A stretch of DNA of 64,000 nucleotides from Cycas panzhihuaensis (lineage: Eukaryota; Cycadophyta): NCBI GenBank assembly GCA_023213395.1, contig CM041465.1:193571741-193635740 (forward strand), read 5' to 3'. Both the position numbers and the translations under genes were made by a program. Numbering within the stretch: position 1 is the first letter of the stretch; every line of letters starts with the position of its first letter. The notes beneath the pieces were generated by a model, which had not been told where the DNA came from, did no database searches, and saw only the letters and a program-made list of their open reading frames with translations. This document shows, one piece after another, positions 1 through 10,799 of this stretch.

Positions 1-470
1 GAACTAAAAAGGGATTAATTATATTTGGTGATGACATCTCCCATGAGTTTATTAGAAGAGGAAACATAATGTTACAAATAGAATAAAGAAACATTAGATA
101 TCTTGATGATGTACTTTATGTGCCAACCATTAACAAAAATCTCCTATCTGTGGGATATATAATAGGATAGGATTACAAGGTAATATTTGATAATAGAGAA
201 TGTACTATCAAAGATAAGAGAAGAAACAAGGTGATTATAGCCAAAGGGAAAATGACTAAGGACAAACTCTTCAAACTAGTCCTTACTCCTTTTGATAATA
301 ATGCCTTAAAAGCATCAATAAGACTTGATAATGCCATGTGGAACAAGAGATTTGGCCATTTAAGTTACTCAAGTTTGGCATTAGTGAAGAAGATGGGTAT
401 AGTAAATAGGTTACCACATATTGACATTAATAAAAGTATGTGTAAAGGATGCCTTCCTAGAAAATAGCAT
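1..470 (+). pseudogene. Cop1 protease tail and GAG-pre-integrase domain
   Basis: The first 200 bases read as the Copia linker after the protease (a DVLYVP motif followed by NLLSVG). A GAG-pre-integrase domain follows at about 327-465: a W-N-K-R-F-G-H-L core (normally W-H-x-R-x-G-H), then C-K-G-C-L near the end, which belongs to the HHCC zinc-binding module ahead of the integrase core. Residual open frame is 78 codons from 231 with in-frame stops on both sides. The call rests on motif order; the domain is inactive as it stands. Confidence 0.8.
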
Positions 471-1215
471 AGGGAATATTTTCTAGACTATAGCTATAGA
501 GCCATAGAACCCCTCCAATTAGTATACATAGATATTTATAGTCCTATGGATATTCCCTCATTAAGAAGTACCAAATACTTTATTATATTTAGTGATGGTT
601 TTATAACGAAGACATGGGTTTACTTTCTTAAATTTAAATTAGATGCCTTTTAATACTTTGTTGACTTTAAAACCTATGTGGAAAGATAAAGTGGTTACAA
701 AATCCATACCTTATGATTAGATAATAGGGGAGAGTTTATTTAAAATGAATTCAAATCTTATTGTGCTCATTATAGGATGATGAGACAACTTACAATCCCC
801 TATACCCCCCAACAAAATGGTGTAGAAAAAATAAAGAACCATACTATAGTCCAAATGGCTAGGTGTATGTTAAAAGACAAGAATTTAGGACATGAATTTT
901 AGGCTAAGGTAGTGCACATATTTGTATACTTAATGAATAGGTGTACCACCAAAGCACTAAGGTTGAAAACACCTAAAGAAGCTTAGACCAAATATAAGCC
1001 TAGTATTTATCACTTAAAGAGTTTTGGATGCTTAGCCTATGCGCATATACCTAAATAAAGAAGATGCAAGCTAAATGATCATAGTATTAAATGCATATTC
1101 CTTAGATATATTGATGCTTAAAAATCATACAAAGTTTATGATCCTAAATCTCAAAAGGTTATGGTGAGTTGAGCTATTAAATTTTAAGAAGATGACTACT
1201 ACCACATTGATGACA
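471..1215 (+). pseudogene. Cop1 integrase core
   Basis: Retroviral-type integrase (DDE) domain, which joins element ends to target DNA. Visible landmarks are LVYIDIY (first catalytic Asp retained), a LDNRGEF block (second Asp retained), TPQQNGV, then E-K-I-K-N-H-T-I-V, where the expected catalytic Glu column appears to be Lys. The Copia tail K-x-F-G-C-L-A-Y-A-H and a degenerate KSYKVYDP block follow. About ten in-frame stops are present, for example where DAFQYF, GHEFWAK and PKEAWTKY would be expected. Non-functional. Confidence 0.85.
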
Positions 1216-1499
1216 CTCAAAACAAAGGAAGTAGTGTGATGTTCAATATTGATTCTACTAAGTCCAAATATATACCACCTAGGCATGAAATAAGACAAAT
1301 AATTGATATATCAAGTAGGGAGGGAACCTTTTCTCAACCTCCACCACCTACCAAAATAGGTTCAAAGGAATCATAACATGGATAACATCTTGGATAACAA
1401 TTACAATGGGAGATCTACTCATCTACATAGGATAATTTTTACCCTCATGAGTCAACTTATAGAAACCCATGAGCCTCAAACCTTTGATGATGCCAATAT

Positions 1500-2613
1500 A
1501 CATACTTCTTAAAGAAAGACAATGGAAGAAGAATATCACTCCATTGTTAAGAATAATACTTAGGAATTAGTTAACTTACCTCCTAATAAAGGGTAATTGG
1601 TATTAAGTGGGTTTATAAAACTATCTTATGATCTGATGAATTAATCAATAAATATAAAGATAGATTGGTCACCAAAAGCTATGCATAAAGAGAAAGTATT
1701 GATTATAGTGAGACTTTTGCTCCTATTGCATGAATGAAAACTCTACACATGATGATGAGTTTGGTAGTATAAATGGGTTAGAATGTTTATCAAATGGACG
1801 TCAAAAGTACTTTTCTTAATAGTTATATTGAAGAGGATATTTATGTATCTCAACCCCTTAGTTTGGAAGTTAAGGAGGAGGAAGATAAAGTGTATAAACT
1901 TAAAAAGGTACTTTATGATTTGAAGTAAGCACCCAGGGCTTAGTATCCCTACATTAACAAATATTTTAAAGATCAAGGTTTTGAAAGGTCTTAATCAGAC
2001 CCAAACTTATATATTAAAATCAAAGGAGATTCTATCCTAATTGTGAGACTCTACACAAATGATCTTGTCTATACTGGTAATGATTGTCACCCTTTGTAAA
2101 CCTTTAAGGAAGCCATGTGTAAAGAATTTAAAATGATAGATTTAGAATTAATGCATTACTTCTTAGGTTTGGAAGTATGGCAGGATAATAATGGCATCTT
2201 CATCTCTCAAAGGAAATATACCTTGGACTTACTACAAAAGTTTAGGATGACTAAATATAAATCTTTAGCATCTCCAGCTGAAGTAGAGATCAAGTTATCA
2301 AAACTGGATGATTTTGCACCTACTAATCCTACACTTTATAGATAATTAATTGGTAGTTAGATATACTTGAGTTCTACTATACGAGATATCATGTATTTAG
2401 TCTGTTTAGTTTCTAGATTCATACAAGACCCTAAGACTACTCATTGGCAAGCAGCTAAAAGGATTTTATGATATCTTAAAGGCACTACATAATATAGTTT
2501 ATATTATAAAATTTTATCAAATTTTAGATTGATATGATATACATATTCAAATTAGACAAGTGACATCGATGACAAAAAATCTACTTTAGGTTACACTTTC
2601 AGTATGTGGGATG
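1500..2613 (+). pseudogene. Cop1 reverse transcriptase and partial RNase H
   Basis: Copia reverse transcriptase starting at the ELVNLPP motif, with YQMDVKSTFLN, LYDLKxAPRA and the catalytic block. The block reads L-Y-T-N-D-L-V-Y-T-G-N where YVDDLVYTGN is usual, so one catalytic Asp is Asn. The longest open piece (2115-2345) covers the KEFKMIDLELMHYFLGLEV region. RNase H follows (HWQAAKRIL, then YLKGTT, then STLGYTF) and is lost near 2613. At least a dozen in-frame stops. Confidence 0.85.
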
Positions 2614-2639
2614 TTTCTTCCCACCAGCACTGCTTAGTT

Positions 2640-2931
2640 AGTAGAGAATTAATAATCGTAGCAGTGTCTTCTTATCTAATATAGCAAACAAATTAACTAA
2701 AAGTTTTATAGGAACACTAGAGTACTAAATGATCACCAAAGATAGAAAGTACTACAACACAATCTTTATAAAATGTTCTAACAAGATAATTAACATTTAT
2801 AATTTATGACCCTTATATAGACAAAAGAGGGTCTTATACATGTAATCCTTTTGGCAGCCTAAGTAGCCTTACAATCTATTCGACAGCAGTGGCAAGTATA
2901 CCATTGGCCAGCTTGACGGCACATACACGAA
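2640..2931 (-). repeat. Probable 3' LTR fragment of gypsy element GypK
   Basis: Once the CopA insertion is mentally removed, this DNA continues directly from the chromodomain end of GypK at 10552 onward, which is where a 3' LTR should lie. It does not continue the Cop1 frame. On the minus strand it has a TATA-like CTATATAAGGG (2809-2819 region), as in an LTR promoter. No second copy was found beside the GypK gag, so the LTR ends cannot be fixed and the call is inferential. Confidence 0.4.
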
Positions 2932-2936
2932 GTTCC
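2932..2936. repeat. Target-site duplication of CopA, left (GTTCC)
   Basis: GTTCC lies directly against the outer end of the left LTR and is repeated exactly after the right LTR. Copia integrases make 5-bp duplications, so this fixes the element's ends. Confidence 0.9.
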
Positions 2937-3234
2937 TAAAAAGAGTGGATCTATCCTTCATCTCAATGCACTAAATACAAAGGCAAACATGGGGGAGAGA
3001 GAGACTTGAGAGAAAGAAAGTAGCTCTCACAAAATGGGGAGGTAAGAATGAATCTTCTCTATTGAGCTTTTACTTTTATATTGAAAGAGGGAGCATTAGA
3101 GTTAGGTGAAATGAAATTATACATAATGCATATGAAAGTGCATTTCACTTAAGTGATCTAATTTAAAGTTCACTTAAGACCCTTTTTTGAAATAATTAAC
3201 TAATGTAATGACCTTGTGCCATTAACCCTTTTCA
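2937..3234 (-). repeat. CopA 3' LTR
   Basis: 298 bp, collinear over its whole length with the LTR at 10249-10546 and with both LTRs of CopB. In the minus-strand element this is the downstream LTR. Its outer terminal G is mutated to A. Confidence 0.95.
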
Positions 3235-3247
3235 ATCTCTCCCTTAG
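3235..3247 (-). other. CopA polypurine tract
   Basis: The minus strand reads AAGGGAGAGAT directly before the 3' LTR. A purine run at this place primes plus-strand DNA synthesis. CopB has AAGGGGGATAT at the same position. Confidence 0.75.
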
Positions 3248-3889
3248 TAATAGAAGGTTATTTCATCCTATTTTATTATATCCTATGAGGTCTTCATTTG
3301 ATCCTCTTACAAAGCAAACTACTATGACACTTTTATGGGAAACCCTCATAGGGAAGAAAACCCACAAATTTTCTAATCTACTAACCTAGATTAGGTGGCT
3401 CTTTAAATGTAGCCAGATAGCCAATTAGTACAATGAATTTTATAGCTAAAATCTATTGAGTCTCCATATACCATTTGGTCATCCCCCATACCTTTTTGGG
3501 TTTTCATAGGTTCCAATTTTCTAAAATGATACAACCCTTATCCTTTTGCGCCTACAAGGGGCTTTCATGAATGGGATAGAGTATAGACTTACTCTTATCC
3601 TTCTGCACCCACAAGGGGTTTTCATAAATGAGATAGAGTATGATGGTCCTATTGTCATCTCCTTTAATCAATCAGAGATAGAGGCCCTAAGGTTGAGTTA
3701 CTTTCAAAACTATTCAAACTTCACTCTCTTCAGTGGTTTGGTGAAGATATCGGCTAATTGATCTGCTATGGGGTACTACTGTAGTTGAATTGTGGCATCA
3801 TAAACTAGTTCTCTAATCCTGTGGACTTTTATACTTATATGTTTGGTATGATCATGAAATATAAGATTTTTAGCCATCTGGATTATAGA

Positions 3890-4390
3890 TTAATTATCTA
3901 CATGTAAGCTAGTAGAACTTGTTTGGGTAGAATTTAATACATTCAACAATTTTCTAAAGCATATCACCTCCTTGCTTGTCTTAGAAGTAGTAATGTACTC
4001 AGCTTCGGCAGTTGAGTTTGCAACTATCTTCTGCCATCTAGATCTCCATGATATTGGTGCTGTTCCAACAAATGTTATGTACCTAGATGTAGATCTTCCT
4101 GTGTCTTTATCTCTGGCAAAGTCTGAGTTTGTATATACATAAAATTTAAATTTTGCATTAGGTTCATACAACAAACCATATTTGCTAGTCATCTTTAGGT
4201 ACCTCAACACTTATATTACAGCTTGCCAATGATTTTACTTAGGATTTTTCATGAATCTTACAAGAATACCAATAGAGTGTATAATATCTAGCCTTATGTT
4301 GGTAGTATATATGAGACTACCTACAAGTTGCCTATAGAGTGTTGTGTCTGCCTCCCTAATGTCACCATCAACTAAGAGTTTAATATTAGG
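3890..4390 (-). pseudogene. CopA RNase H domain
   Basis: C-terminal Copia RNase H, which removes the RNA strand during reverse transcription. Landmarks are LRYLKMTSKYGLLYEP, Y-T-N-S-D-F-A (usual Y-T-D-S-D-F-A, so the first Asp is Asn), DKDTGRSTSRY, then PISWRSRWQK, ANSTAEAEY and SLHVDN. The 106-codon open stretch is the best-kept part of the domain. The C-terminal HIDIKYHFIRE-like tail is present only as fragments toward 3780. Confidence 0.85.
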
Positions 4391-4399
4391 CTCCATAGG

Positions 4400-5390
4400 T
4401 GTATCCACTGGTCAAGCACCTTCCAACTGAAACTTTATTAGAAGATCATTGATATATTTTTCTTAGGAGAGAAAGATTTTTCCATTCTTTTGAGTTACTT
4501 CAATTTCCAAGTAATATTTCATCAACCCAAGGTTAGACAAATTCAAAAGTTTTAGCAAGGTCCTTCTTCAGTTGGTTGATTACTTGTTCATTATTCCCCG
4601 TTATTAGCATGCCATCCACAAAGATTAAGAGGTAAGTGACTTTATCATTTTGGCACTTGATGAATGATGTTATATCAATATCTTGATAGTTACAAACCTC
4701 ATATCCAAGTTGCCTCATTCTTTTAGAAAACTTAGTAAACCAAGCATGAGGGGCTTGCTTTAGGTCGTACAAGAATTTTTTGAGCTTGTAAACTTTATGC
4801 TTCTGACCGACAATCTCATATCCTTCTAGCTGAGCCATGTAAATTTCTTCTTTAGGGTCCCCATTGAGAAATGTGGTCTTAACATTGAGTTGGTGGATTT
4901 TCCAATCTTGTTGAGTAGCTAAGGCTATAAGAGTTCTGATTGTAGGCCACTTGGTTGTAGGAGCAAAGATTTTAGTGTAGTTAATGCCTTCCCTTTATGT
5001 GAATCCTTTTGCTACCAACCTCTCCTTGTGTTTTTCTAGGGTACCATCTAATCTATACTTATTTTTAAACACCCATTTATTTTGAACTACCTTTCTTCTA
5101 AGTGGTAGATCAACAAGCTCCCATGTACTATTCTTAATAAGAGATTGGTACTCTTCATTCATGGCATTTTTCCAAGATGCATGCTTTACAACTTCTTGGT
5201 ACATTAGGGGATCTTTATTAAGAGCAAGATGCAGTTCTACTAGTTCAATCTCAACGGAGAGTGATTCATGTATCCTTTCTCTATGGGCACTTCTAGTGCC
5301 AATTTTGCCTATCTCATCTGGTCGCATGTCCTTATGTAGATGGTAGGCTTCACAGAAACCTTGAGTTGGGAATGAAGTTTTCATTTCCAC
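4400..5390 (-). pseudogene. CopA reverse transcriptase
   Basis: Copia RT with EEYQSLIKNSTWELVDLP, KNKYRLDGTLEKHKERLVAKGF, a Q-L-N-V-K-T-T-F-L-N-G block, LYDLKQAPHAWF and the catalytic loop. The loop reads L-L-I-F-V-D-G-M-L-I-T-G-N at about 4590-4628: the second Asp of the YVDD box is Gly, which would abolish polymerase activity. Open pieces at 4995-5390 and 4533-4838 lie in one polyprotein separated by stops. N-terminal to it is a Ser/Thr-rich spacer typical between Copia integrase and RT. Confidence 0.9.
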
Positions 5391-5666
5391 AACCTCTTGA
5401 TTTTAATTTTGATTCTGAAAAGGATCATGTAAAATATTTGGCATTGAGGAAGTTGACGATGCTAGAGAAGATGGGCCAGCAATAGATGTTGGAGAAGATG
5501 ATCCTTTTGCTATGACTTTACCTTTGTCAACTTAGCTGTTAACAAATGATTATGCTGGATGTGTACACATTGACTTGGAGTCACAACTTGTATCCTCCAA
5601 GGCTTTATTATTAGATTCCAAAATTTTGAATAACTATTCAACATCTTCCCCCCTAAATTTTAGAAT

Positions 5667-6490
5667 CTAGACATCAAATTGAATGGCATTATTAAATTGG
5701 TATGAAGGCATCTTGGAGTCAAGTCTGAGTAATTGATATTCAGTCTCTGTAAAGATAACATCTCTAGTGATGATGATTTTGTACTGTGAAGGTATGAAAA
5801 CCTTGTATCCCTTTTCGTCCATAGGGTATCTGACAAATATTCCTTTGATAGCTCTATCTTGGAGCTTATTTCTATGTTCCTCTAAAATATGAGCATAATA
5901 AGTAGAGCCAAAAATTCTTAAGTGGGAGATAGAGGTGGTTTGTCCATACCATATTTCATATGGAGAGGGGCTGGGCTTGGAGGGACTAACAGTGTTGATG
6001 CAATACACAGCAGTCCAGATAGCCTCAGCCTAAAGATAGATAGGGACATTCTTATATACGAACATAGCACAAGCCATATTCATGATGCTCCTATTCATGC
6101 ACTTGATAACTCTATTTTGCTGGGGTGTACCTGCAACAGTGGTTTGATGTTTGATTCCATGTTGACGTAGGTACGATTCAAACTCATTAGATGTATACTC
6201 ACCACCATTGTTAATTGTGAGTATTTTGATCTTAAACCCAAATTCATTTTATACGTGGGCCTTGAAAGCTTGAAACATGGAAAAAGCTTCATCTTTCTTT
6301 ACAAGAAAAGTAACCCATACTTTCTTGGTAAAATCATGAATAAAAGTAATATAGTACCACTTCTGTTTGAGATAAGGGATGGGCATAGGACCACATATAT
6401 TTGAGTGTATAAGCTACAAAAGTTGGCTAGATTTCCACTGACTACGAGGAAAGGGTTGTCTTTGAGATTTAGCAATAATACATGCTTCAT
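5667..6490 (-). pseudogene. CopA integrase
   Basis: Copia integrase with KYGLLF-like, SMFQAFKAHV, TSNEFESYL, HGIKHQTTVAGTPQQN and the YEIWYGQTTSISHLRIFGS tail. All three catalytic acidic residues are replaced: LIHSNICGP (D to N), LTINNGGEY (D to N) and R-V-I-K-C-M-N-R (E to K). Each needs only a G-to-A change. The sister copy CopB keeps both Asp residues (YLDICG; RTDNCG) but also has Lys at the Glu column. Confidence 0.9.
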
Positions 6491-6499
6491 ATTTAAAGG

Positions 6500-7060
6500 G
6501 CTTAAAGGTGAGCTAAGTCAAACCAAGAAGAGTGACTTGTAGTTATCTTAAATGATCAATATTGATATGGCCCATACGAGCATGCCATAGGGCTTCTTGG
6601 GACAACTTTTGAGGAGTCAAGGTTGTGGTAAAAGTAGATTCATCATCAACATAGTTGGCTTCAGAGGATGGTGAGCCAATTAGGCAAAAAAGTTTGCCAC
6701 CAAGAATTTTGGTCATAATCACAATATTTGAAGGATGGTGAATGACACAGAGAGTTTGATTGTTTGCAGTTACACTCAGATTAAATCTATAAGAGACAAG
6801 GGTAGATAGGGAGAGAAGATTCTACTTCATAGCAGGAATATATAAAACATTAACAAGTGTAAAATCTGTAAGGCCTCAGAGTTTCAGGCAAACAGTTCTA
6901 AGTCCTTTGACTGGCTGAGATGATTTGCCATCCATGTGTACAACGCCACAAACTTTAGAGTCAAAATCTTAAAAGAACTAGCGATGACAAGTCATGTGTT
7001 ATGTTGCTCTAGTATCCATGATCCACAATGAAGTATTTGAGGTGGCACTATTTACAACTC
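6500..7060 (-). pseudogene. CopA protease and GAG-pre-integrase region
   Basis: The aspartic protease that matures Copia Gag-Pol begins with W-I-M-D-T-R-A-T, where the active site should be D-T-G or D-S-G. A stop follows within three codons. Downstream, A-L-W-H-A-R-M-G-H-I marks the GAG-pre-integrase module (about 6560-6600). The region in between retains the usual Copia spacing but is closed by stops in all frames. Confidence 0.8.
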
Positions 7061-8228
7061 CAAGTGGTGAAGGCAAAAGTGAATAAGCATAGCCACAATG
7101 AGCCTCAATATACTTAGTGGATCTATCAACAACATTTGATGAAGTGGTCCCAATTCTTTGGAGGTGTGCATGAGCAAATTGTGTTCCACCAAAAGCATCT
7201 TCAAAATAAGTATTATCAACATTATGTACACCATGGCATTGTTGATAACTTGGTAGTTTGTTGGTGGCAGTTCTGTAATTTTTGACATAATGTCCTTTTC
7301 TATTACACCTTTGGCACACAATTGTTTAATTTCTAGTCTAAGTATTAGGCTAGTTGGATTGTCTCTAATTACTGGATCTAGGTCCAGGTTGATTATTTTA
7401 GCCTTGGCCTTGAGATTGTTTTTGTTGAAGTTGAGGAGCATGTTGACTAAGAGGATGTTGTCCTTGTTGTCTACCTCTTCCTCTTCCACGGGAATTACCA
7501 CCTCTATGAGAGTATTGACCTTGATTTTTGGTATAACAAAGATCTTCTTCCACTTCAAAAGTAGCATCAACTGGATCTAATTTAGTGGCAAAGTTGGTAT
7601 CAAAGGTCTTATCAAATTCAATGAACTTATCAGTAAGATCCTCAAAGTTTAGGGTCTTCAAAGTGCCACTAGATTGAAGACTTCCTAATAGATTTTTATA
7701 ATTTGGGATATGGAGATATGATTGAATCAAGAAAGCCCATGTAATACATTGAGTTTTAAAATCTTTATCAATGGCTTACTTGATTGGATGAAGGGTATTG
7801 ATTGTCTCACTTGCATGTTCTTTCTGCATTTTTAATTTGTTCATCTTTAGCACAAAGTGAACAAATTCTAAGTCTGATTTAGTGTTGAAGTTTTTCTTAA
7901 GAACTTCAAGAACCTTCCATGCTCTATCATGTACAGCTTCATCAATGAGATTATGTAGGGAATAATTAGTGAAAAGCAGTATCCCTACACAAATTTTATC
8001 ATCATCAAGTTCCCATTGGCATTTAGCTATAGCTTTAGTAGGAGCAATTAGAGCACCTCCTCCTCAAGTAGCTGTGGTAGATGTAGTTTCAATATATGGT
8101 GTAGATTGTAAGTGATCTCTCTATAGACCTTCATACTTTATAACATTTCTAACACTAGTGAACCACATATCCTAATTTTCTTTTCTTTTTAGAATGCAGT
8201 TCACATTTTGCTTGAACTGTGAAGACAT
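7060..8228 (-). pseudogene. CopA gag
   Basis: Copia capsid/nucleocapsid. The start is the ATG at 8228 (MSSQFKQNVN), shared with CopB. Then come the gag core (SLQSSGTLKTLNFEDLTDKF), an Arg/Gly and Gln-rich linker (GGNSRGRGRGRQQGQ) and a CCHC zinc knuckle, C-Q-R-C-N-R-K-G-H-Y-V-K-N-Y at about 7278-7319, in which the last Cys is Tyr. The first in-frame stop falls at codon 19 (K-E-N-stop-D-M-W), where Gln would be expected. The knuckle normally packages the RNA genome. Confidence 0.85.
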
Positions 8229-10234
8229 GGTGTCTTTTTAGAAGGGAAGAAATGGACAAGGGACTATAAAAGTGATGGAAATAAATGATCAATACCTATT
8301 TACAAATGAGAAATATAATGAAGTAATGTAAAAGAAGGAAGAAGAAGTGAGAATGGTTGCTCAAAGATGAAGGGAGCAACTTAGAGAAAAGTCACCAATA
8401 CTTGTGACAAATATTAATCTGACGCAACAAGAATATGCGAAGCACTATGATAAAAATTGATCACTAATACTTGTGGCAAGTATTAACCTGATGTAGTAGG
8501 AATATGAGAAGCAATATGATTGTGATTACACTATGGATCACTTTTTACAAATAAGAAAGTAGTCAATATACAAGATTGTAGGCCATTATAGAAGCTGGCA
8601 TCATTGGGTTTACATAACTTGAAAATCAAATGTAGGATGCGTAATCAACCCAATAACCTCTAACTTATGTTCAACATATAGTTAAGGTTGTTGAAGGGAT
8701 GCCTAGGCTTCTAGTAGAATTAAGTTGGCCTTCACCTGCAATACCCACAATTGTGCTTGGTGATAAAATCTAAGTCACAACGGAGCCCAAGTACTCCCAA
8801 TCCTCATCCAATTCACCAATGAGCAGCTATATACCTCCTCTAAAGAGTGGTATGTGCATAACCATGGATATGATGAATATTATATAAGGTATATTTTAAT
8901 TTTGTATTAAAGTTTCAGTTTTCTCAGTTAGTTATCAGGATGATCCCTGATTGAGGCACGATGGTATGGCTAACCAAACCTCACCAATATTCTGGTTTAG
9001 TCCAGTCCCAACTTGAAACTCACACCTCCTTTATGGCACGACATTTTTCCAACTAAGGTATCTCAACCTTGGCGAGTATGTGAATAGGTACAAGATGGCA
9101 GAAATAATGTACATGATGCATTCCTTTTAAGAAGAGTGAAACGATTATCGAATTTCATCAAATGCACATTTAACTAAAAATAGAATGCTTGCATGGAGTA
9201 CTTACTTGAAGTATCTTTAGAGTGCTTGCTTTGAGTGATTTTAAAGTGCTAAAATGCAATGCTAATAAGTGAGTGAGGACACCAGATATTTCTCTGATCC
9301 AGGTGTTTTTTTCTCATTTTTATAATGGGCTTTTAAGCATTATAAAAAAAAGGAAGAAATTTTCTTCACTTTTTTTTTTAAATTAATACAAAAGAAAGTA
9401 GTCTTTACTAAATCAGTAATAACTTTCTCCCATTATTACAAAATTGAGTGCCGATTTTTATTCTACAAACTAGACTCAGAGCTTCATCATTAGGTAGTGG
9501 AATCAGGTCCAAATGAGTTTTAGAAAGTTTTTGGCAGCCCAGTAAATTTAGGAAATTATATTTCTCTAGAATTCTTACTAAAAATAACTAATGTTCACTA
9601 AAAAAAAAATAACGTCCTCATACATCATCCAAATTATGTGGCAATTTTTGTGATGGAAAGTAGACTTAGAGCCTCATATTTGACAATTAGAATCACATCA
9701 ATTAGATCTCTGTAGAAGATTTTGTAAACTTGTGAATTTCAGTAATCAAATTGTATTTCTGTAGAAATTTTAGCTTCATAATATCTCATTAATATATGAT
9801 ACCATATGAAATTTCCATTATTTTTTCATCACTAGGATCCTAATGTGGGTAAGGTGAGAGCATACAATGATGGATATTTTAAATGGCTTGAAATTCTTTA
9901 AAAACCTCCCCTTACATTCATTCTTCTAAATGTTGGAAAAATTTTGGCAGCATTTCCCCTTGTTAAATGGACAAAAAGAGGGGAAAGGAAAAGAAGAATG
10001 AGATAGCATGAATGGCCACTAAAGGACTAGAATCCTTGGACCTTACAACCCCTTGTATTATGCATCTAAACCTATAAAAGAGAAAGGGAAACCAAATAAT
10101 ATAAAATATGCTATCATAATAACTTTAAAATATTTCTAAATCAACTTTCACAATCTCCTTCACCACATGGATTGTGGAGGAGAAGGAAGTGATGGCTCCA
10201 TTGCAAGTATAAGTGAGGAATATGAAGGAAGCAA
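8229..10234 (-). other. CopA 5' untranslated leader
   Basis: About 2.0 kb between the primer-binding site and the gag ATG with no coding frame visible on either strand. It is collinear with the leader of CopB (44008-45941), including a T-rich stretch near 9365 and a purine-rich GGGGAAAGGAAAAG block near 9980. No splice or packaging signal could be identified by eye. Confidence 0.8.
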
Positions 10235-10246
10235 GCTTTGATACCA
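10235..10246 (-). other. CopA primer-binding site
   Basis: The minus strand reads TGGTATCAAAGC two bases inside the 5' LTR. The usual plant Copia site complementary to initiator tRNA-Met is TGGTATCAGAGC, so there is one mismatch (G to A). CopB has the same variant. Confidence 0.9.
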
Positions 10247-10248
10247 CA

Positions 10249-10546
10249 TGAAAAGAGTGGATCTATTCTTCACCTCAATGCACTAAACACAAAGGCAAAC
10301 ATGGGAGCAAGAGAGGCTTGAGAGAAAGAAAGTAGCTCTCACAAAATGGGGAGGTAAGAATGAATCTCCTCCATTGAGCTTTTACTTTTATATTGAGAGA
10401 GGGAGCATTAGAGTTAGGTGAAATAAAATTATACATAATATACATGAAAGTGCATTTCACTTAAGTGATCTAATTTAAAGTTCACTTAAGACCCTTTTTC
10501 GAAATAATCAACTAATGTAATGACCTTGTGTTATTAAACCTTTTCA
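10249..10546 (-). repeat. CopA 5' LTR with promoter
   Basis: 298 bp with intact TGAAAAG...CTTTTCA ends. Read on the minus strand, the U3 part holds a perfect palindrome TCACTTAAGTGA (10457-10468) and then a TATA box TATAAAAG (10386-10393), placing transcription start about 30 bases further on. This LTR would drive the whole element. Confidence 0.95.
10386..10393 (-). promoter_or_regulatory. CopA LTR TATA box
   Basis: TATAAAAG on the minus strand, in the same place in all family LTRs seen here. Start-site use is inferred, not seen. Confidence 0.6.
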
Positions 10547-10551
10547 GTTCC
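10547..10551. repeat. Target-site duplication of CopA, right (GTTCC)
   Basis: Exact repeat of the five bases before the left LTR. It marks where GypK sequence resumes. Confidence 0.9.
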
Positions 10552-10644
10552 ATAATTAACCTTATCTTGATAGCTCTCTATATGCTAGTGGTTTATACAC
10601 CTTAGCCAGATAAGTTATATAATAGGTACCCTCCCCTAAGATGT

Positions 10645-10755
10645 TGATTACTCGAGGTATGTGAGATGTGGGTGCTCTTTGATAAACTCCTCAGACTCCC
10701 AAGTTACTTCATCAAAGTTGTAGCCCGTCCACTATATCAAATATTCTGAAATGGA
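10645..10755 (-). pseudogene. GypK chromodomain
   Basis: At the integrase C-terminus the minus strand reads Y-L-I-x-W-T-G-Y-N-F-D-E-V-T-W-E-S-E-E-F, matching the chromo fold (VKWKG...TWE with aromatic cage residues), then a stop. It is preceded by I-H-N-V-F-Y-V-S-Y-L, the usual HPVFHVSxL lead-in of chromoviruses. Confidence 0.8.
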
Positions 10756-10799
10756 CTATTCTAGAGATGGTGTTGTCTGGTAGCCAATATACGTTCTAG

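Larger units (their letters stand above)
1..2613 (+). mobile_element. Copia-type retrotransposon pol remnant (Cop1)
   Basis: Plus-strand Ty1/copia polyprotein read in the usual Copia order: end of protease, GAG-pre-integrase, integrase, reverse transcriptase, RNase H. Copia elements copy themselves through RNA inside virus-like particles and insert with integrase. No LTR is seen and the 5' part lies outside the window. The frame is closed by many TAA/TAG codons, most at positions where Gln or Trp is expected in the family. On the right it is lost near the LTR-like DNA of GypK, so it is probably truncated there. It cannot encode a working product. Confidence 0.9.
2937..10546 (-). mobile_element. 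Complete-length Copia retrotransposon CopA
   Basis: About 7.6 kb element with two 298-bp LTRs, a 5-bp target duplication, primer-binding site, polypurine tract and a gag-protease-integrase-RT-RNase H order on the minus strand. LTR ends form TGAAAAG...CTTTTCA (left end mutated to TAAAAAG). The coding region is dead: frameshifts, stops, protease DTG changed to DTR, integrase D-D-E changed to N-N-K, RT YVDD changed to FVDG. A hand comparison of the two LTRs gives about 20 differences, nearly all transitions. It is inserted in gypsy element GypK. CopB is a sister copy. Confidence 0.95.
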
